DNA of 64,000 nucleotides from Paenibacillus sp. HGH0039. Lineage in GTDB: Bacteria > Bacillota > Bacilli > Paenibacillales > NBRC-103111. A program made the position numbers and the translations under genes. Of the stretch, positions 8,304 through 16,721 are shown piece after piece (position 1 is the first letter of the stretch; every line of letters begins with the position of its first letter). Where the stretch lies: the NCBI RefSeq assembly GCF_000411255.1, contig NZ_KE150413.1:2580580-2644579 (forward strand). Direction: 5' to 3'. The notes below the pieces were generated by a model. It saw only the letters and a program-made list of their open reading frames with translations. It did not search any database and was not told the DNA's origin.

Positions 8304-9458
8304 TCAGACAACGGGCCGCTTCTGTTTGCGCAGCGAGTCGAGCAGTTCCGGTCCCGCGTGCAGGTTATCGCGGACCAGGTCCCGCGGAGTCAGCGCCATC
8401 CATTGGTTAAGCGAGACGTCCGCGAACCGGTCGCTTTTGAACATTTCCAGAAACCAGACGGTCTCTTCGCCCGTGTTCTGGATATAGTGGCCGTAGGCGA
8501 ACGGAACGTAGCCGACATCGCCCGCCCGGTAGTCGAAGGTGCGGGCGGAGCCGTTCCCGCCGAAGACGGTCATCCGCGCCTGGCCGGAGAGGTAGTACTG
8601 CCATTCGTCCTGGTTGGGGTGCCAGTGCAGCTCGCGCATGGCGCCGGGCTTCAGTTCGACCAGGGCGGCGGCAACCGTTACGGAGACGGGGAAGTTGGAG
8701 GAATCCACGACCCGCACGCTGCCCCCGGGCATGACCGTCGGCGTTTGCGCAAGAAGCCTGTGCTTGAAGCTCCGTGGAATTGCGCCGTAGGGGGACTCGA
8801 TTTCCTGGGAGACAATAGAGCCGGGAACTTTGTCCTGGAAAATATATACCTGCCCGGACGGTATGTTCTCGAAAGCGCTCTCGTCCACCCCGAAATTAGC
8901 CGCGAGAACGTCCGGGGGCGTGTGGGCGAACCAGTCCGAGATGGACAAGGTGTTGAGATCGGAAAAGCTCCCGTCGTCGAAGACGAGCAGAAATTCGCAT
9001 CCTTCCGCCAGCCCCTGGATGGAATGGGGAATACCCGGCGGGAAATACCACAGGTCGCCTTCGCCCACATCGTCGATGAAATTGCGGCCTTTCTCGTCCA
9101 CCGCCGTAATTCTCGCTTTTCCCGTCAGCATGTACGCCCACTCGGCCTGCTGGTGCCAGTGCAGCTCGCGCACGCCGCCGGGGGTCAGACGCATATCGAC
9201 GCCTGCAAGCGTCTTGGCGATGGGAAGCTCGCGGACCGTAACTTCACGGGACCAGCCGCCGTGGTTCAACTGCATGTGAGCATCGGAGAACGAGAATTTC
9301 ATGTTCGGGATCAAACCCGCATCGGTAGCGGGAGGGACCAGCATGTTCGGATTTTCCAGATCGCGCAAAATATCGCGCGGACCGGGGTCGGTGGCTCCCG
9401 CGCCGTCGGCCCGAATGGGCTGGGGGATTTGAAGCTCTTCTTTTACCGGCTTGCTCAT
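8304..9458 (-). CDS. Oxalate decarboxylase-type bicupin (OxdC family) with a variant active-site lid
   Basis: At 384 residues it matches the length of Bacillus OxdC, a manganese bicupin that splits oxalate into formate and CO2. The N-terminal cupin has ligands His100, His102, Glu106 and His145 plus substrate arginine 97. The C-terminal cupin repeats [11 protein letters not shown]. The lid that in OxdC reads SENST is SDLNT here (166-170), so the lid glutamate is an aspartate. Changes at this lid can shift OxdC toward oxalate oxidase, so the product chemistry is uncertain. The start at 9458 has AAGGAGCGG seven bases upstream; the frame's extension to 9632 lacks such a site. It is divergent from an iron-regulated AraC gene and followed by a DoxX remnant. 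Confidence 0.88.
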   Translation of the reverse strand: MSKPVKEELQIPQPIRADGAGATDPGPRDILRDLENPNMLVPPATDAGLIPNMKFSFSDAHMQLNHGGWSREVTVRELPIAKTLAGVDMRLTPGGVRELHWHQQAEWAYMLTGKARITAVDEKGRNFIDDVGEGDLWYFPPGIPHSIQGLAEGCEFLLVFDDGSFSDLNTLSISDWFAHTPPDVLAANFGVDESAFENIPSGQVYIFQDKVPGSIVSQEIESPYGAIPRSFKHRLLAQTPTVMPGGSVRVVDSSNFPVSVTVAAALVELKPGAMRELHWHPNQDEWQYYLSGQARMTVFGGNGSARTFDYRAGDVGYVPFAYGHYIQNTGEETVWFLEMFKSDRFADVSLNQWMALTPRDLVRDNLHAGPELLDSLRKQKRPVV

Positions 9459-9642
9459 GACATCCGCTCCTTCGTTCAGGCGAGGAAGTATCTCGCCAAG
9501 TTTATCAAGCCTATACATATGCGGCACCGTTTGTCCGTTAGTTATGTAAAATCGCCACGGGATTGCCCTATATGGCGGAAGCCGTTGGGCTGCGGGGTTG
9601 CAAAAGAAGCGGAAATTTCCTACAATGAACACAAAACTTTAT

Positions 9643-9657
9643 TGATAATAATTCTCA
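9643..9657 (+). promoter_or_regulatory. Fur box between oxdC-like gene and AraC regulator
   Basis: TGATAATAATTCTCA matches the 7-1-7 Fur core at 14 of 15 positions. It sits 28 bases before the AraC start and should tie that gene to iron limitation. Confidence 0.65.
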
Positions 9658-9684
9658 ATTATAAGATCGAAAGGGGAAGCGCTT

Positions 9685-10677
9685 ATGCCGTCGGCCATAC
9701 AAATCGATAGGATGCATGATTATTTCGATCGTTTTTCCGAGCATATGGAGGGACAGATTTCCGGCAGCGGCGGGGAGCGGACGCTTCTGCTTTCTCCGAG
9801 GCTGGGAGAGGGGACTCTGACCCGGATTCCCATTCGAACGGGCATGGAAATTGTCATTTCGGATTTCGAATTAATCCGTGATCTTAAAGTGCAGGTTCAC
9901 GGGTCTTACAGCTTGTTCGAGCTGAACTATTGTCTGGAAGGGGACATTTACTGCGCCTGGGAAGGAAACGAGCTGCAAACCGGCAGTCTCAGCGGCAATG
10001 TCTTTTTTATGGAGAATATGAACGTGTATATGGAGAAAAAAGGCGGCGTCCGCAACCGGACGCTGGAAATACGGCTGCATCCCGAGCTGCTGCTCCGCAG
10101 TGCGAGAGGGCCCGAAGAGACCGAGCAGATCCGTCATCTGCTCTCGCGCAGCCGGGGCAGGATCGGAAGGTTTACGGATACCCCGCTTATCCGGCAGGGG
10201 GTCCGGGATCTTTTGCAGTCCGGACGTCTGGGGAGCATGCGCAGATGGTACGCGGAAAGTAAAGCGATGGAGCTGATCGCGCTGATCAGTCAGCCGGAAG
10301 ACGGCGTTAAGGAAGCTGCGGGGATCAGCCTGACACCGGACGACCGGAACCGCCTGGCGGAGGCGAGAAGGCACGTGCTGGACCGGCTGGATAGTCCGCC
10401 GTCTATCCCGGAGCTGGCACAGCTGTGCGGAGTCAATGAACACAAGTTAAAAAAAGGCTTTCGCTCGTTGTTCGGCATGACCGTTTATGAACTGGTACGC
10501 AGAGAGCGGATGAAGAGAGCGGCCGAATATATGGACCGGGGAATGAATGTGAGCGAAGCGGCCGTTCAGCTCGGTTATGCGAACATGAGCAATTTCACGG
10601 CCGCGTTCCGGAAACAGTTCGGTTTGAATCCGGGGCAATATCTTAAACAAGCCAATCATGAACGGGTCCGTTTGTGA
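9685..10677 (+). CDS. AraC-family regulator (PchR/YbtA-like)
   Basis: The 330-residue protein has an N-terminal beta-rich sensor with EIVISDFEL and LFELNYCLEGD, as in the PchR group. The C-terminal AraC DNA-binding domain begins near 240 (IPELAQLCGVNEHKLKKGF) and contains VSEAAVQLGYANMSNFTAAF. PchR-type regulators bind their cell's own siderophore and activate synthesis, uptake or export genes. A Fur box precedes it and an MFS exporter gene follows in the same direction, which supports a role in siderophore or metal handling (inference). The ATG at 9685 is preceded by AAAGGGG. A terminator separates it from the exporter gene, so the pair is not a simple operon. Confidence 0.85.
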   Translation: MPSAIQIDRMHDYFDRFSEHMEGQISGSGGERTLLLSPRLGEGTLTRIPIRTGMEIVISDFELIRDLKVQVHGSYSLFELNYCLEGDIYCAWEGNELQTGSLSGNVFFMENMNVYMEKKGGVRNRTLEIRLHPELLLRSARGPEETEQIRHLLSRSRGRIGRFTDTPLIRQGVRDLLQSGRLGSMRRWYAESKAMELIALISQPEDGVKEAAGISLTPDDRNRLAEARRHVLDRLDSPPSIPELAQLCGVNEHKLKKGFRSLFGMTVYELVRRERMKRAAEYMDRGMNVSEAAVQLGYANMSNFTAAFRKQFGLNPGQYLKQANHERVRL

Positions 10678-10880
10678 GGCTGATCCGGCGGAAGAATGCG
10701 TATGGGCCGTTATTGTCCATGGCTGACTTTCCGGGTAAAGCTTGTTGTGCCCTGCTCGGCCATCGGTGTTCGGCCAGTACAACTCCCTATGTGCGCCATA
10801 ACCCCGTACTCGGCGGACCGCTGGCGTTACCCGGGCAGATCAGGTGTCAAAGCAGCTTCCTATCAGAATTGCCTGTAACG

Positions 10881-10912
10881 ATCCCCTTGCCGCCTGCGGC
10901 AAAGGGATTTTT
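10881..10912 (+). terminator. Intrinsic terminator of the AraC regulator gene
   Basis: ATCCCCTTGCCGC and GCGGCAAAGGGAT pair with one mismatch around a CT loop and are followed by T residues. Confidence 0.8.
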
Positions 10913-10976
10913 GCCGTACCTGCTCCTTCAACAGGCAGAATTGCTTCGCCGGCAGGTAGCGGGCTTTTCCGGGCTT

Positions 10977-11008
10977 GAACGATAATAAAAAACGTACGAA
11001 TATCGTTC
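10977..11008 (+). promoter_or_regulatory. Candidate operator before the MFS exporter
   Basis: GAACGATA and TATCGTTC form a perfect inverted repeat with a 16-base centre, 24 bases before the MFS start. It may bind the adjacent AraC regulator or another factor; the regulator is a guess. Confidence 0.35.
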
Positions 11009-11031
11009 GACCGGGAAAGGAGACAAAGTCT

Positions 11032-12237
11032 ATGAAAAAACGGTTTCTGCTTATTTTTTTGACCGTGCTGGCCGCTATGACTTCAATCGCGACGTTTAAT
11101 CCGATCCTCGGGCTGTTGGCCAGAAGTATGGGACTGAGTGAAATCCAGACCGGCAGTCTGGTATCGGTAACGGGCTTGTTCTGGATCACGGGGACCTTCT
11201 TATGGGCAAAATGGGCGCGAACGGGCCGGAAGCTGGTGATGATTACGGCCCTGCTCGGTTATATTGTGACCCTGGCGGCGTTTGCCGTCCTATCCGACCT
11301 CGCCCGCAGCGGGGAACCTGACCCCGCCCGGCTCTACATTCAACTGCTGTTCCTGCGCGCGGCCGGAGGTTTCTTCTTCGGAGCGATTCCCGCTATGGCG
11401 CAGAGCTATCTCATGGAGTGGACGACGGCGGAAAACCGCGCTTCCGGAATGGCGCTGTTCGGAGGGGCGAACGGGCTCGGCTTCGTTCTCGGACCCGCGC
11501 TCGGCGCCCTGCTAACGCCTGTCGGTCTTACGGCGCCGATGTACGCTTCCGCCGTGCTGCTGGCACTGACGGCGGCCGCATTCTGGCTGATGATTCCCGG
11601 CGGCCGGCCGGCGGTTGCAAGTACCCGCGCCGGCAAGCTGTCCGCCGCCGACCCGAGAATTTCGCTGTACCTGGCAATCGGGCTGACCTTGTCCATCGTC
11701 ATGATTATTCTTCAGGTGACCTGCGGCATTTTCATCCAGGACCGCTTGTCCGTCACTTCAGAGGCTGCCGCGCGGTACATCGGCCTCGGGCTTTCGTCGG
11801 CGGGGGTGCTCGTGGTCGTCGTTCAGCTGCTGATCGGCCGCTATCTGAAATGGCCGACGGGCAGGCTCCTCAAGATCGGCCTGTCGTCCCTGTGCGCAGC
11901 CTTTCTGTTGTTCTTGCTCTGGCCCGCGATGTACCTGCTTGTTTTCCTCCTGTTCGGCATCGGCATCGGGTTTACGCTTCCCGGTTACATTACGGCGGCA
12001 TCGCTCGCGGTCACAGAGGAGGAGCAGCCGTCGGTCGCTTCTTTCACCGCGGCGGTACAAGGCGTCGGCTCGTTTGCGGGACCGTTGACGGGAACGCTGC
12101 TCTACTCCCTGCACACATCGGCTCCTTATGCCGTCTGTGCGCTGCTGACAGCCGTGTTTGTCCTGGCTGTGTGGGCCCGGCCCCGCCCGGGCGCTTTCCG
12201 CCAAGCTGCTTCCGCTCCGTCCGACCGGACCCGTTAA
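11032..12237 (+). CDS. MFS exporter, possibly for siderophore or drug
   Basis: The 401-residue protein has twelve predicted membrane helices and a basic loop after helix 2 (WARTGRK), as in drug/H+ antiporters. The helix 5 region reads GGANGLGFVLGPALGALL, like the exporter motif C. Its position behind a Fur-boxed PchR-like regulator suggests export of a siderophore or metal-binding metabolite, but no biosynthesis genes are nearby, so drug efflux is equally possible. The ATG at 11032 has GAAAGGAG upstream; the frame opens earlier at 10975 without a site. No obvious terminator follows. Confidence 0.82.
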   Translation: MKKRFLLIFLTVLAAMTSIATFNPILGLLARSMGLSEIQTGSLVSVTGLFWITGTFLWAKWARTGRKLVMITALLGYIVTLAAFAVLSDLARSGEPDPARLYIQLLFLRAAGGFFFGAIPAMAQSYLMEWTTAENRASGMALFGGANGLGFVLGPALGALLTPVGLTAPMYASAVLLALTAAAFWLMIPGGRPAVASTRAGKLSAADPRISLYLAIGLTLSIVMIILQVTCGIFIQDRLSVTSEAAARYIGLGLSSAGVLVVVVQLLIGRYLKWPTGRLLKIGLSSLCAAFLLFLLWPAMYLLVFLLFGIGIGFTLPGYITAASLAVTEEEQPSVASFTAAVQGVGSFAGPLTGTLLYSLHTSAPYAVCALLTAVFVLAVWARPRPGAFRQAASAPSDRTR

Positions 12238-12372
12238 AGGTTCGCGCTTAGGCAGCCCGTTCCTCTAATCCCCTCCTTACCGCCACGGCTGTTAGAAATG
12301 CCGCAGCCGGTTATGGTACAATCACGTAGCCGGACGAGACGGCAATTATACAAGCTGAAATAGAGGTGCCCT

Positions 12373-12921
12373 ATGCCGAATATGATTCTCCTAAACGATC
12401 AGGTAAGTCCTGAAATCAAAGCGAGTATAGCCGGAGCGGAAGAATATCCGGAAATTGAGCGGTTGATGGTGGAGACCGCGAAATGGCTGCGGAGCAAAGG
12501 GTCGACCCAGTGGTCGGGACTGCTGTCGGGCAGTGACGATCACGATATGGCGGGGGCCCTGGAACGCCAAGAGGTTGTTGTGTTCAAAGCAGCGGAAGGC
12601 ACCCTTCTGGCGTGCGCGATTCTCCAGCAGGAAGCGGAGGACTGGGACCGCAAATTATGGCGGCTGGACCCCGGGGAGTCCGGCACGGCAATTTATCTTC
12701 ACCGGCTGACCGTTAACCGCGGGCAATCGGGCAGAAGTCTCGGCAAAACGGTGATGGACTGGATCCGGCAGGAAATGTCGTTTCCGGGCAAAGACCGGAT
12801 TCGTCTGGACTGTATCGGCAGCAACGAGACCTTAAACGCCTTTTACAAAACGTGCGGCTACACGTATATCGGCGAGTCGGACGGATTCAGCCTGTACGAA
12901 AATAGGCTGCCCGTGCGCTGA
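12373..12921 (+). CDS. GNAT-family N-acetyltransferase
   Basis: The 182-residue cytosolic protein has a GNAT fold. Strand 4, IYLHRLTVNRGQSGRSLGK, resembles the acetyl-CoA pyrophosphate loop (R/Q-x-x-G-x-G/A) with NRGQSGRSLGK. The distal LDCIGSNETLNAFYKTCGYTYIG contains the N-x-x-x-x-x-F/Y-Y motif typical of small-molecule acetyltransferases. AGAGGTG precedes the ATG. The acceptor substrate is unknown. The gene stands alone between the MFS exporter and a terminator. Confidence 0.85.
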   Translation: MPNMILLNDQVSPEIKASIAGAEEYPEIERLMVETAKWLRSKGSTQWSGLLSGSDDHDMAGALERQEVVVFKAAEGTLLACAILQQEAEDWDRKLWRLDPGESGTAIYLHRLTVNRGQSGRSLGKTVMDWIRQEMSFPGKDRIRLDCIGSNETLNAFYKTCGYTYIGESDGFSLYENRLPVR

Positions 12922-12935
12922 ATATCTGCTTTCGT

Positions 12936-12967
12936 TCCCGTCCTCCAAGAGGGCGGGAGCTTTTTTA
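12936..12967 (+). terminator. Intrinsic terminator of the GNAT gene
   Basis: TCCCGTCCTC and GAGGGCGGGA pair around a short loop and are followed by a T run. Confidence 0.75.
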
Positions 12968-12997
12968 TTTCACGTTCCGGCCTGCTGCGAAAGCCTA

Positions 12998-13047
12998 TTG
13001 ACAAATGGAAAAAACTTGCTTATCCTGATATTGACTGAATTAGTCAA
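12998..13047 (+). promoter_or_regulatory. Sigma-A promoter with first TetR-type operator
   Basis: TTGACA (12998-13003), a 17-base spacer and TATCCT (13021-13026) form a good promoter. The palindrome TTGACTGAATTAGTCAA (13031-13047) covers the expected transcription start. Confidence 0.75.
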
Positions 13048-13094
13048 TCAAAAATCATAGCAGTGTGCACGATTTAATTTTTTTTGCAGAGAAA

Positions 13095-13111
13095 TTGACT
13101 GAACTAATCAA
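13095..13111 (+). promoter_or_regulatory. Second copy of the TetR-type operator
   Basis: TTGACTGAACTAATCAA repeats the upstream palindrome with two changes, 64 bases further on. The following TCAAAA is also shared. It lies about 20 bases before the oxidoreductase start. Confidence 0.7.
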
Positions 13112-13130
13112 TCAAAATAAAGGAGCGAAA

Positions 13131-14621
13131 ATGATGAACACGTATGAGACCGGGAATCGCGAGAAAAGAAAAGCGCTTGTAATCGGCGGGAGCATAGGTG
13201 GATTGTTAACCGCAAGAGTGCTCGCGGATTTTTATGATGAGGTGCTTGTGATCGACAAAGACGAATTTCCCGGGGAACCCGCTGACCGTTCCGGGACGCC
13301 GCAAGGCTACCATCCTCATAGTTTTACGCCGCGCGGGAAGACGATTGTCGAGCGTTTTTTTCCCGGCTACGAGGAGGATCTGCTTCAACTGGGCGCGCTG
13401 TCTTCACTGAACAAAACCGTGACGAACACGAACGAGTACGGAACGATCAGCGGCCCTTACCAGCGCAATGACCTCAAGTTCAGCAGAGCTCTCCTGGAGT
13501 GGGTGATCCGCGAGCGGGTGAAACGTATCCCGCAGGTGTCTTTTCTGCCGGGCCATGAGGCGGTTCAGCTTATGAGCACCCCGGACCGGAAGAAAGTGAC
13601 GGGCGCGGTTATACGGGGAAGGAGCAGCGGCGGAGAGGAGAAGCCCTGTCAGGCGGATCTCGTTGTCGATACGGGCGGACGGCTGTCCAAGCTGACTAAG
13701 TGGCTGGAAGTTATGGGGCTGGAAGTGCCCGCCTCCGATTATTTGAACGTAGAGCTCGGTTACAGTACCCGCAGGTACCGGGTGCCGGCCGCTAAGGAAC
13801 ATCTGGTCAAGGAGTGGGATGTGATTAATATTGCCGGGCAGCCGGCTAAAGGAACGTTTACGGGTGTGTTGTCCTTCATCGAAAATAACGTGGCGGAAAT
13901 GCTCCTGTACCGTCCGGGAGGACAATACCCGCCAACGAAAGAAGCCGAATACGAAAAGGCGGCCGCGAATCTCCCTGACTCGGTCATCGCTGAAATTCTC
14001 GGAGAGCTGGAACCGGCCGCGTCTCCGAGAGGATTCCGCGTGCCGCAGCTGTACCGCCGGCATTTCGAGCAAATGACGGACTGGCCTGCGGGGCTACTTG
14101 TTCTCGGCGACGCCTACTGCATCTACGATCCGATCTTCGGGCAGGGGATGACGGTGGCAGCCATCGAAGCGGAGACCCTTGAAGCCTGCCTGCGGAGGCA
14201 GAGTCTGGCGCCGGCGCCTTCTCCCGCGTTCGAACGCAACGTGCTGCGCCGTCTCCAGGATGTGATTGAGCCGGCCTGGTGGTTAAACTGCGCGGCCGAC
14301 CTGCGCTGGGAAGGCGTGACGTATTCGGGCGCCGCGCCCCTGAAAGGAATCGAGTTCGGGCGGAGATACATGAATCTGGTGCTGAAATACGCGACCGGGG
14401 AAAAGAATATGAAATTTTTCGGGCTGTACTGGGCCGTCAATACGCTTGCCCTGCCGCCGGGTCATCTGTTCCATCCGGACATGGTGCGGGAGGTGCTGTC
14501 TTCCTCCGAGGAAGGCAGAAGGCTGCTTGACGAGCTTCTTCCGGAGGGCTCCGGTTCCCTGGCCGCCGTACTGGAAGAGATCATCCCGGCGTTTTCCGAA
14601 ACGGCTTACGAAACGGTCTGA
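13131..14621 (+). CDS. FAD-dependent oxidoreductase (flavoprotein monooxygenase type)
   Basis: This 496-residue protein starts with a Rossmann nucleotide-binding motif, LVIGGSIGGLLTARVLAD, and a second FAD signature, LLVLGDAYCIYDPIFGQG (the GD-x-P motif of class A monooxygenases). A DTGGR segment lies between. These enzymes hydroxylate or epoxidise aromatic or lipid-like substrates using FAD and NAD(P)H; the substrate is unknown. The start at 13131 has AAAGGAGCG upstream, whereas the frame's first codon at 13065 has none and overlaps the operator region. Two TetR-type palindromes precede it and a TetR gene follows 46 bases downstream, so it is probably repressed by that TetR and induced by its substrate or a related toxin. 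Confidence 0.85.
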   Translation: MMNTYETGNREKRKALVIGGSIGGLLTARVLADFYDEVLVIDKDEFPGEPADRSGTPQGYHPHSFTPRGKTIVERFFPGYEEDLLQLGALSSLNKTVTNTNEYGTISGPYQRNDLKFSRALLEWVIRERVKRIPQVSFLPGHEAVQLMSTPDRKKVTGAVIRGRSSGGEEKPCQADLVVDTGGRLSKLTKWLEVMGLEVPASDYLNVELGYSTRRYRVPAAKEHLVKEWDVINIAGQPAKGTFTGVLSFIENNVAEMLLYRPGGQYPPTKEAEYEKAAANLPDSVIAEILGELEPAASPRGFRVPQLYRRHFEQMTDWPAGLLVLGDAYCIYDPIFGQGMTVAAIEAETLEACLRRQSLAPAPSPAFERNVLRRLQDVIEPAWWLNCAADLRWEGVTYSGAAPLKGIEFGRRYMNLVLKYATGEKNMKFFGLYWAVNTLALPPGHLFHPDMVREVLSSSEEGRRLLDELLPEGSGSLAAVLEEIIPAFSETAYETV

Positions 14622-14667
14622 AAGGATGATATAATTTGGGCATCAGCACGTGAAGTGGAGGATTACA

Positions 14668-15264
14668 GTGGCACCATTAAACGATCAGCAGTTAAATCAG
14701 ATACGGGATGAACGCAGAATACAAATTATGGGGGCCGCGCTTCGCGTTTTTGCGAGAAGGGGAATCATCGGCACGAAAATGAGCATGATCGCCGCGGAGG
14801 CCGGAATCAGTCACGGTCTGCTCTACCATTACTTTACTTCGAAAGAAGAGTTGTTTACTACGCTTGTCCAAGGCGCAATGGAAGCTTCGCAAGAAGCCAT
14901 GAAGGAAGTTTACCTGCTTCCGGGTACGCCGCTTGATAAAATCAGGAGATTATCCGAAGAGATGCTGGATAAGAGCGGCGCGCTTTATTATCTGCTCATA
15001 CACCAGGCTCGGACCTCGGAGGGGGTGCCGGATAAGGTAAATCAGCTCATGCGGGATTACTCCTTGGATACGTACGTGGAGCAGCTGCTGCCGCTGTTCC
15101 GGGAAGGGCAGGAGCGGGGAGAGCTGGATGCCGGCGATACGGAGGAAATGATCGCGTCTTACGTTTCCGTATTGTCGGGACTTATGGTGGTGACGGCCGA
15201 CGGGAACGATGATTACCGGGTTCCCCCGGTGGATCGTCTGCTAAGGATGATAACGAAGCGGTAA
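14668..15264 (+). CDS. TetR-family regulator
   Basis: The 198-residue protein has the TetR helix-turn-helix at about 25-60, with TKMSMIAAEAGISHGLLYHYF as recognition segment. The ligand-binding C-terminus is variable. I chose GTG at 14668, which follows GGAGG by six bases, over an upstream GTG at 14650. It follows the FAD oxidoreductase in the same direction with a 46-base gap and is likely its local repressor through the palindromes before that gene. A terminator follows, closing a two-gene unit. Confidence 0.88.
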   Translation: MAPLNDQQLNQIRDERRIQIMGAALRVFARRGIIGTKMSMIAAEAGISHGLLYHYFTSKEELFTTLVQGAMEASQEAMKEVYLLPGTPLDKIRRLSEEMLDKSGALYYLLIHQARTSEGVPDKVNQLMRDYSLDTYVEQLLPLFREGQERGELDAGDTEEMIASYVSVLSGLMVVTADGNDDYRVPPVDRLLRMITKR

Positions 15265-15358
15265 GAGCGTCACTGGCGCAGCTGCGCCCGTTTAGGCACG
15301 GCGAATTTCTTGCAATGCCGCTTAAGCTGCGGCTGATTGCCGGAAGCGGTGCGTTTTA

Positions 15359-15397
15359 TAAAAAGCTCTCGTCCGGGAAACCGGCGGGAGCTTTTTG
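15359..15397 (+). terminator. Intrinsic terminator of the oxidoreductase-TetR unit
   Basis: AAAAGCTCTCGTCCGG and CCGGCGGGAGCTTTTT pair with one mismatch around GAAA. Confidence 0.8.
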
Positions 15398-15522
15398 CGC
15401 GGGCTGGGATGCTCACGATTAAGCGGCCAAGCAATAATTTACAAATTCTTCAAACAGGCAAAAGAGGAATAGGGCGCCGGACGGCCGAATAGGTTCAGAG
15501 TAAGGAGGCCTTCCTTTTTTAA

Positions 15523-15542
15523 AAGTTAAAGCGCTTTAACTT
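15523..15542 (+). promoter_or_regulatory. 20-bp perfect palindrome before the chitosanase gene
   Basis: AAGTTAAAGCGCTTTAACTT is a perfect palindrome with a central CG, the architecture of LacI/CcpA-type operators. It lies 25 bases before the start codon. No LacI-type gene is in the window. Confidence 0.6.
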
Positions 15543-15567
15543 ATTAGGATTTCAAGGAGGAATTAAC

Positions 15568-16515
15568 TTGCAAACGAAACGATCGGTATCCGTACGTAAA
15601 CGGGTGAAATCATGTATGAATGCTGCTTTAAGTGTCGGTTTGGCGAGCACACTTCTGCTCACGTCCGTCTTGTTGCCCGGGAACGCTCTTGCGAACTCGA
15701 ATCCGGCACAAGGAGAAGCATACGCAGCGCCGGCGAACTCCCACGACTCAAACTTTTCTCCGTCCACCCTTCAATTTTTAAAATCGAAGACCGGTCTGGA
15801 CGGGGAGCAGTGGGACAACATTATGAAACTGGTGAACAAAGCCGAACAAGACTCGCTGAAATGGACCGAGTACTACGGGTACTGCGAAGACATCGACGAT
15901 GACCGCGGTTATACGATCGGTATTTTCGGGGCGACGACAGGGGGTTCCAACGATACGGGCCCGGACGGACCGGCGCTGTTCAAGGAATATGATGCCGTAA
16001 AAGGAGCTTCAAACCCATCTGTGGAAGGCGGCCTTGCCCGGATCGGAGCTCACGGCTCCATGAAGGGATCGATCCTGAAAATTACCGACAGCGAGAAGGT
16101 TTTCTGCGGCAAAATCAAAGGTCTGGAGGACGATCCGGCCTGGAGGGAAGCCATGTGGCACACGTTCTATAACGTGTATATCAAATACAGCGTCGAGCAG
16201 GCGCGCAATCGCGGATTTAATTCGGCTCTGACGATCGGATCTTTTGTGGATACGGCTTTGAATCAAGGGGCCGAGGGAGACTCGGGAAGTCTGGCGGGCA
16301 TTCTGGCCAAATCCGGCAGCAGCACGAACGAGAAAACATTTATGACGAACTTCTATGCCAAACGTACGCTGGTAGTGGACACGAACGAATACAACCAGCC
16401 TCCCAACGGCAAAAACCGGGTGAAACAGTGGAGTTCGCTTCTTAACACGGGAGAAACGGATTTAAAAGATGCGGATGTGGCGGTTAAGAAAGCAACGAAC
16501 TGGATCATGAAGTAA
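15568..16515 (+). CDS. Secreted GH46 chitosanase
   Basis: The 315-residue precursor has a basic N-terminus and signal peptide ending near GNALA (about residue 42). The GH46 domain fills the rest. By comparison with Streptomyces N174 chitosanase, the acid/base is Glu93 (KAEQDSLKW) and the second carboxylate is Asp111, 18 residues later (EDIDDDRGYTIG), the exact spacing of the family. Later segments ALTIGSFVDTALNQG and NRVKQWSSLL also fit. It hydrolyses chitosan outside the cell. The start is TTG, seven bases after AAGGAGG; no ATG competes. A palindromic operator precedes and a strong terminator follows, so it is a single, specifically regulated gene. Confidence 0.92.
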   Translation: MQTKRSVSVRKRVKSCMNAALSVGLASTLLLTSVLLPGNALANSNPAQGEAYAAPANSHDSNFSPSTLQFLKSKTGLDGEQWDNIMKLVNKAEQDSLKWTEYYGYCEDIDDDRGYTIGIFGATTGGSNDTGPDGPALFKEYDAVKGASNPSVEGGLARIGAHGSMKGSILKITDSEKVFCGKIKGLEDDPAWREAMWHTFYNVYIKYSVEQARNRGFNSALTIGSFVDTALNQGAEGDSGSLAGILAKSGSSTNEKTFMTNFYAKRTLVVDTNEYNQPPNGKNRVKQWSSLLNTGETDLKDADVAVKKATNWIMK

Positions 16516-16541
16516 ACGCAAAAAAGCGGCGCATACAGCCG

Positions 16542-16589
16542 AGCCTGGAGACAAGGTTCCTTTCGGAACCGGGTCTCCGGGCTTTTTTT
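16542..16589 (+). terminator. Intrinsic terminator of the chitosanase gene
   Basis: A long stem (AGCCTGGAGAC with GTCTCCGGGCT, inner GGTTCC with GGAACC) is followed by seven T residues. Confidence 0.85.
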
Positions 16590-16721
16590 ACGGGCCAAGC
16601 GCCTTGAATTCAATCAAGTTGGCTTCTCACAAGCCGTGCAGGAGTTTTCGGGAACGTGTATGCTGCGCACTTACGGAGGCGGGCGAACAGCCATCTATGC
16701 GTCAACAGACTCCGGTTCTGT

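Larger units (their letters stand above)
10678..11031. other. Intergenic stretch between AraC and MFS genes
   Basis: No convincing gene is present; short open frames here lack ribosome binding sites and coding character. It holds the AraC terminator and an inverted repeat before the MFS gene. Confidence 0.6.

Noticed and set aside
8106-9710. Long plus-strand open frame opposite the bicupin gene
   Set aside because: It is the reverse-strand shadow of the GC-rich oxdC-like gene; its translation has no family features and no ribosome binding site.
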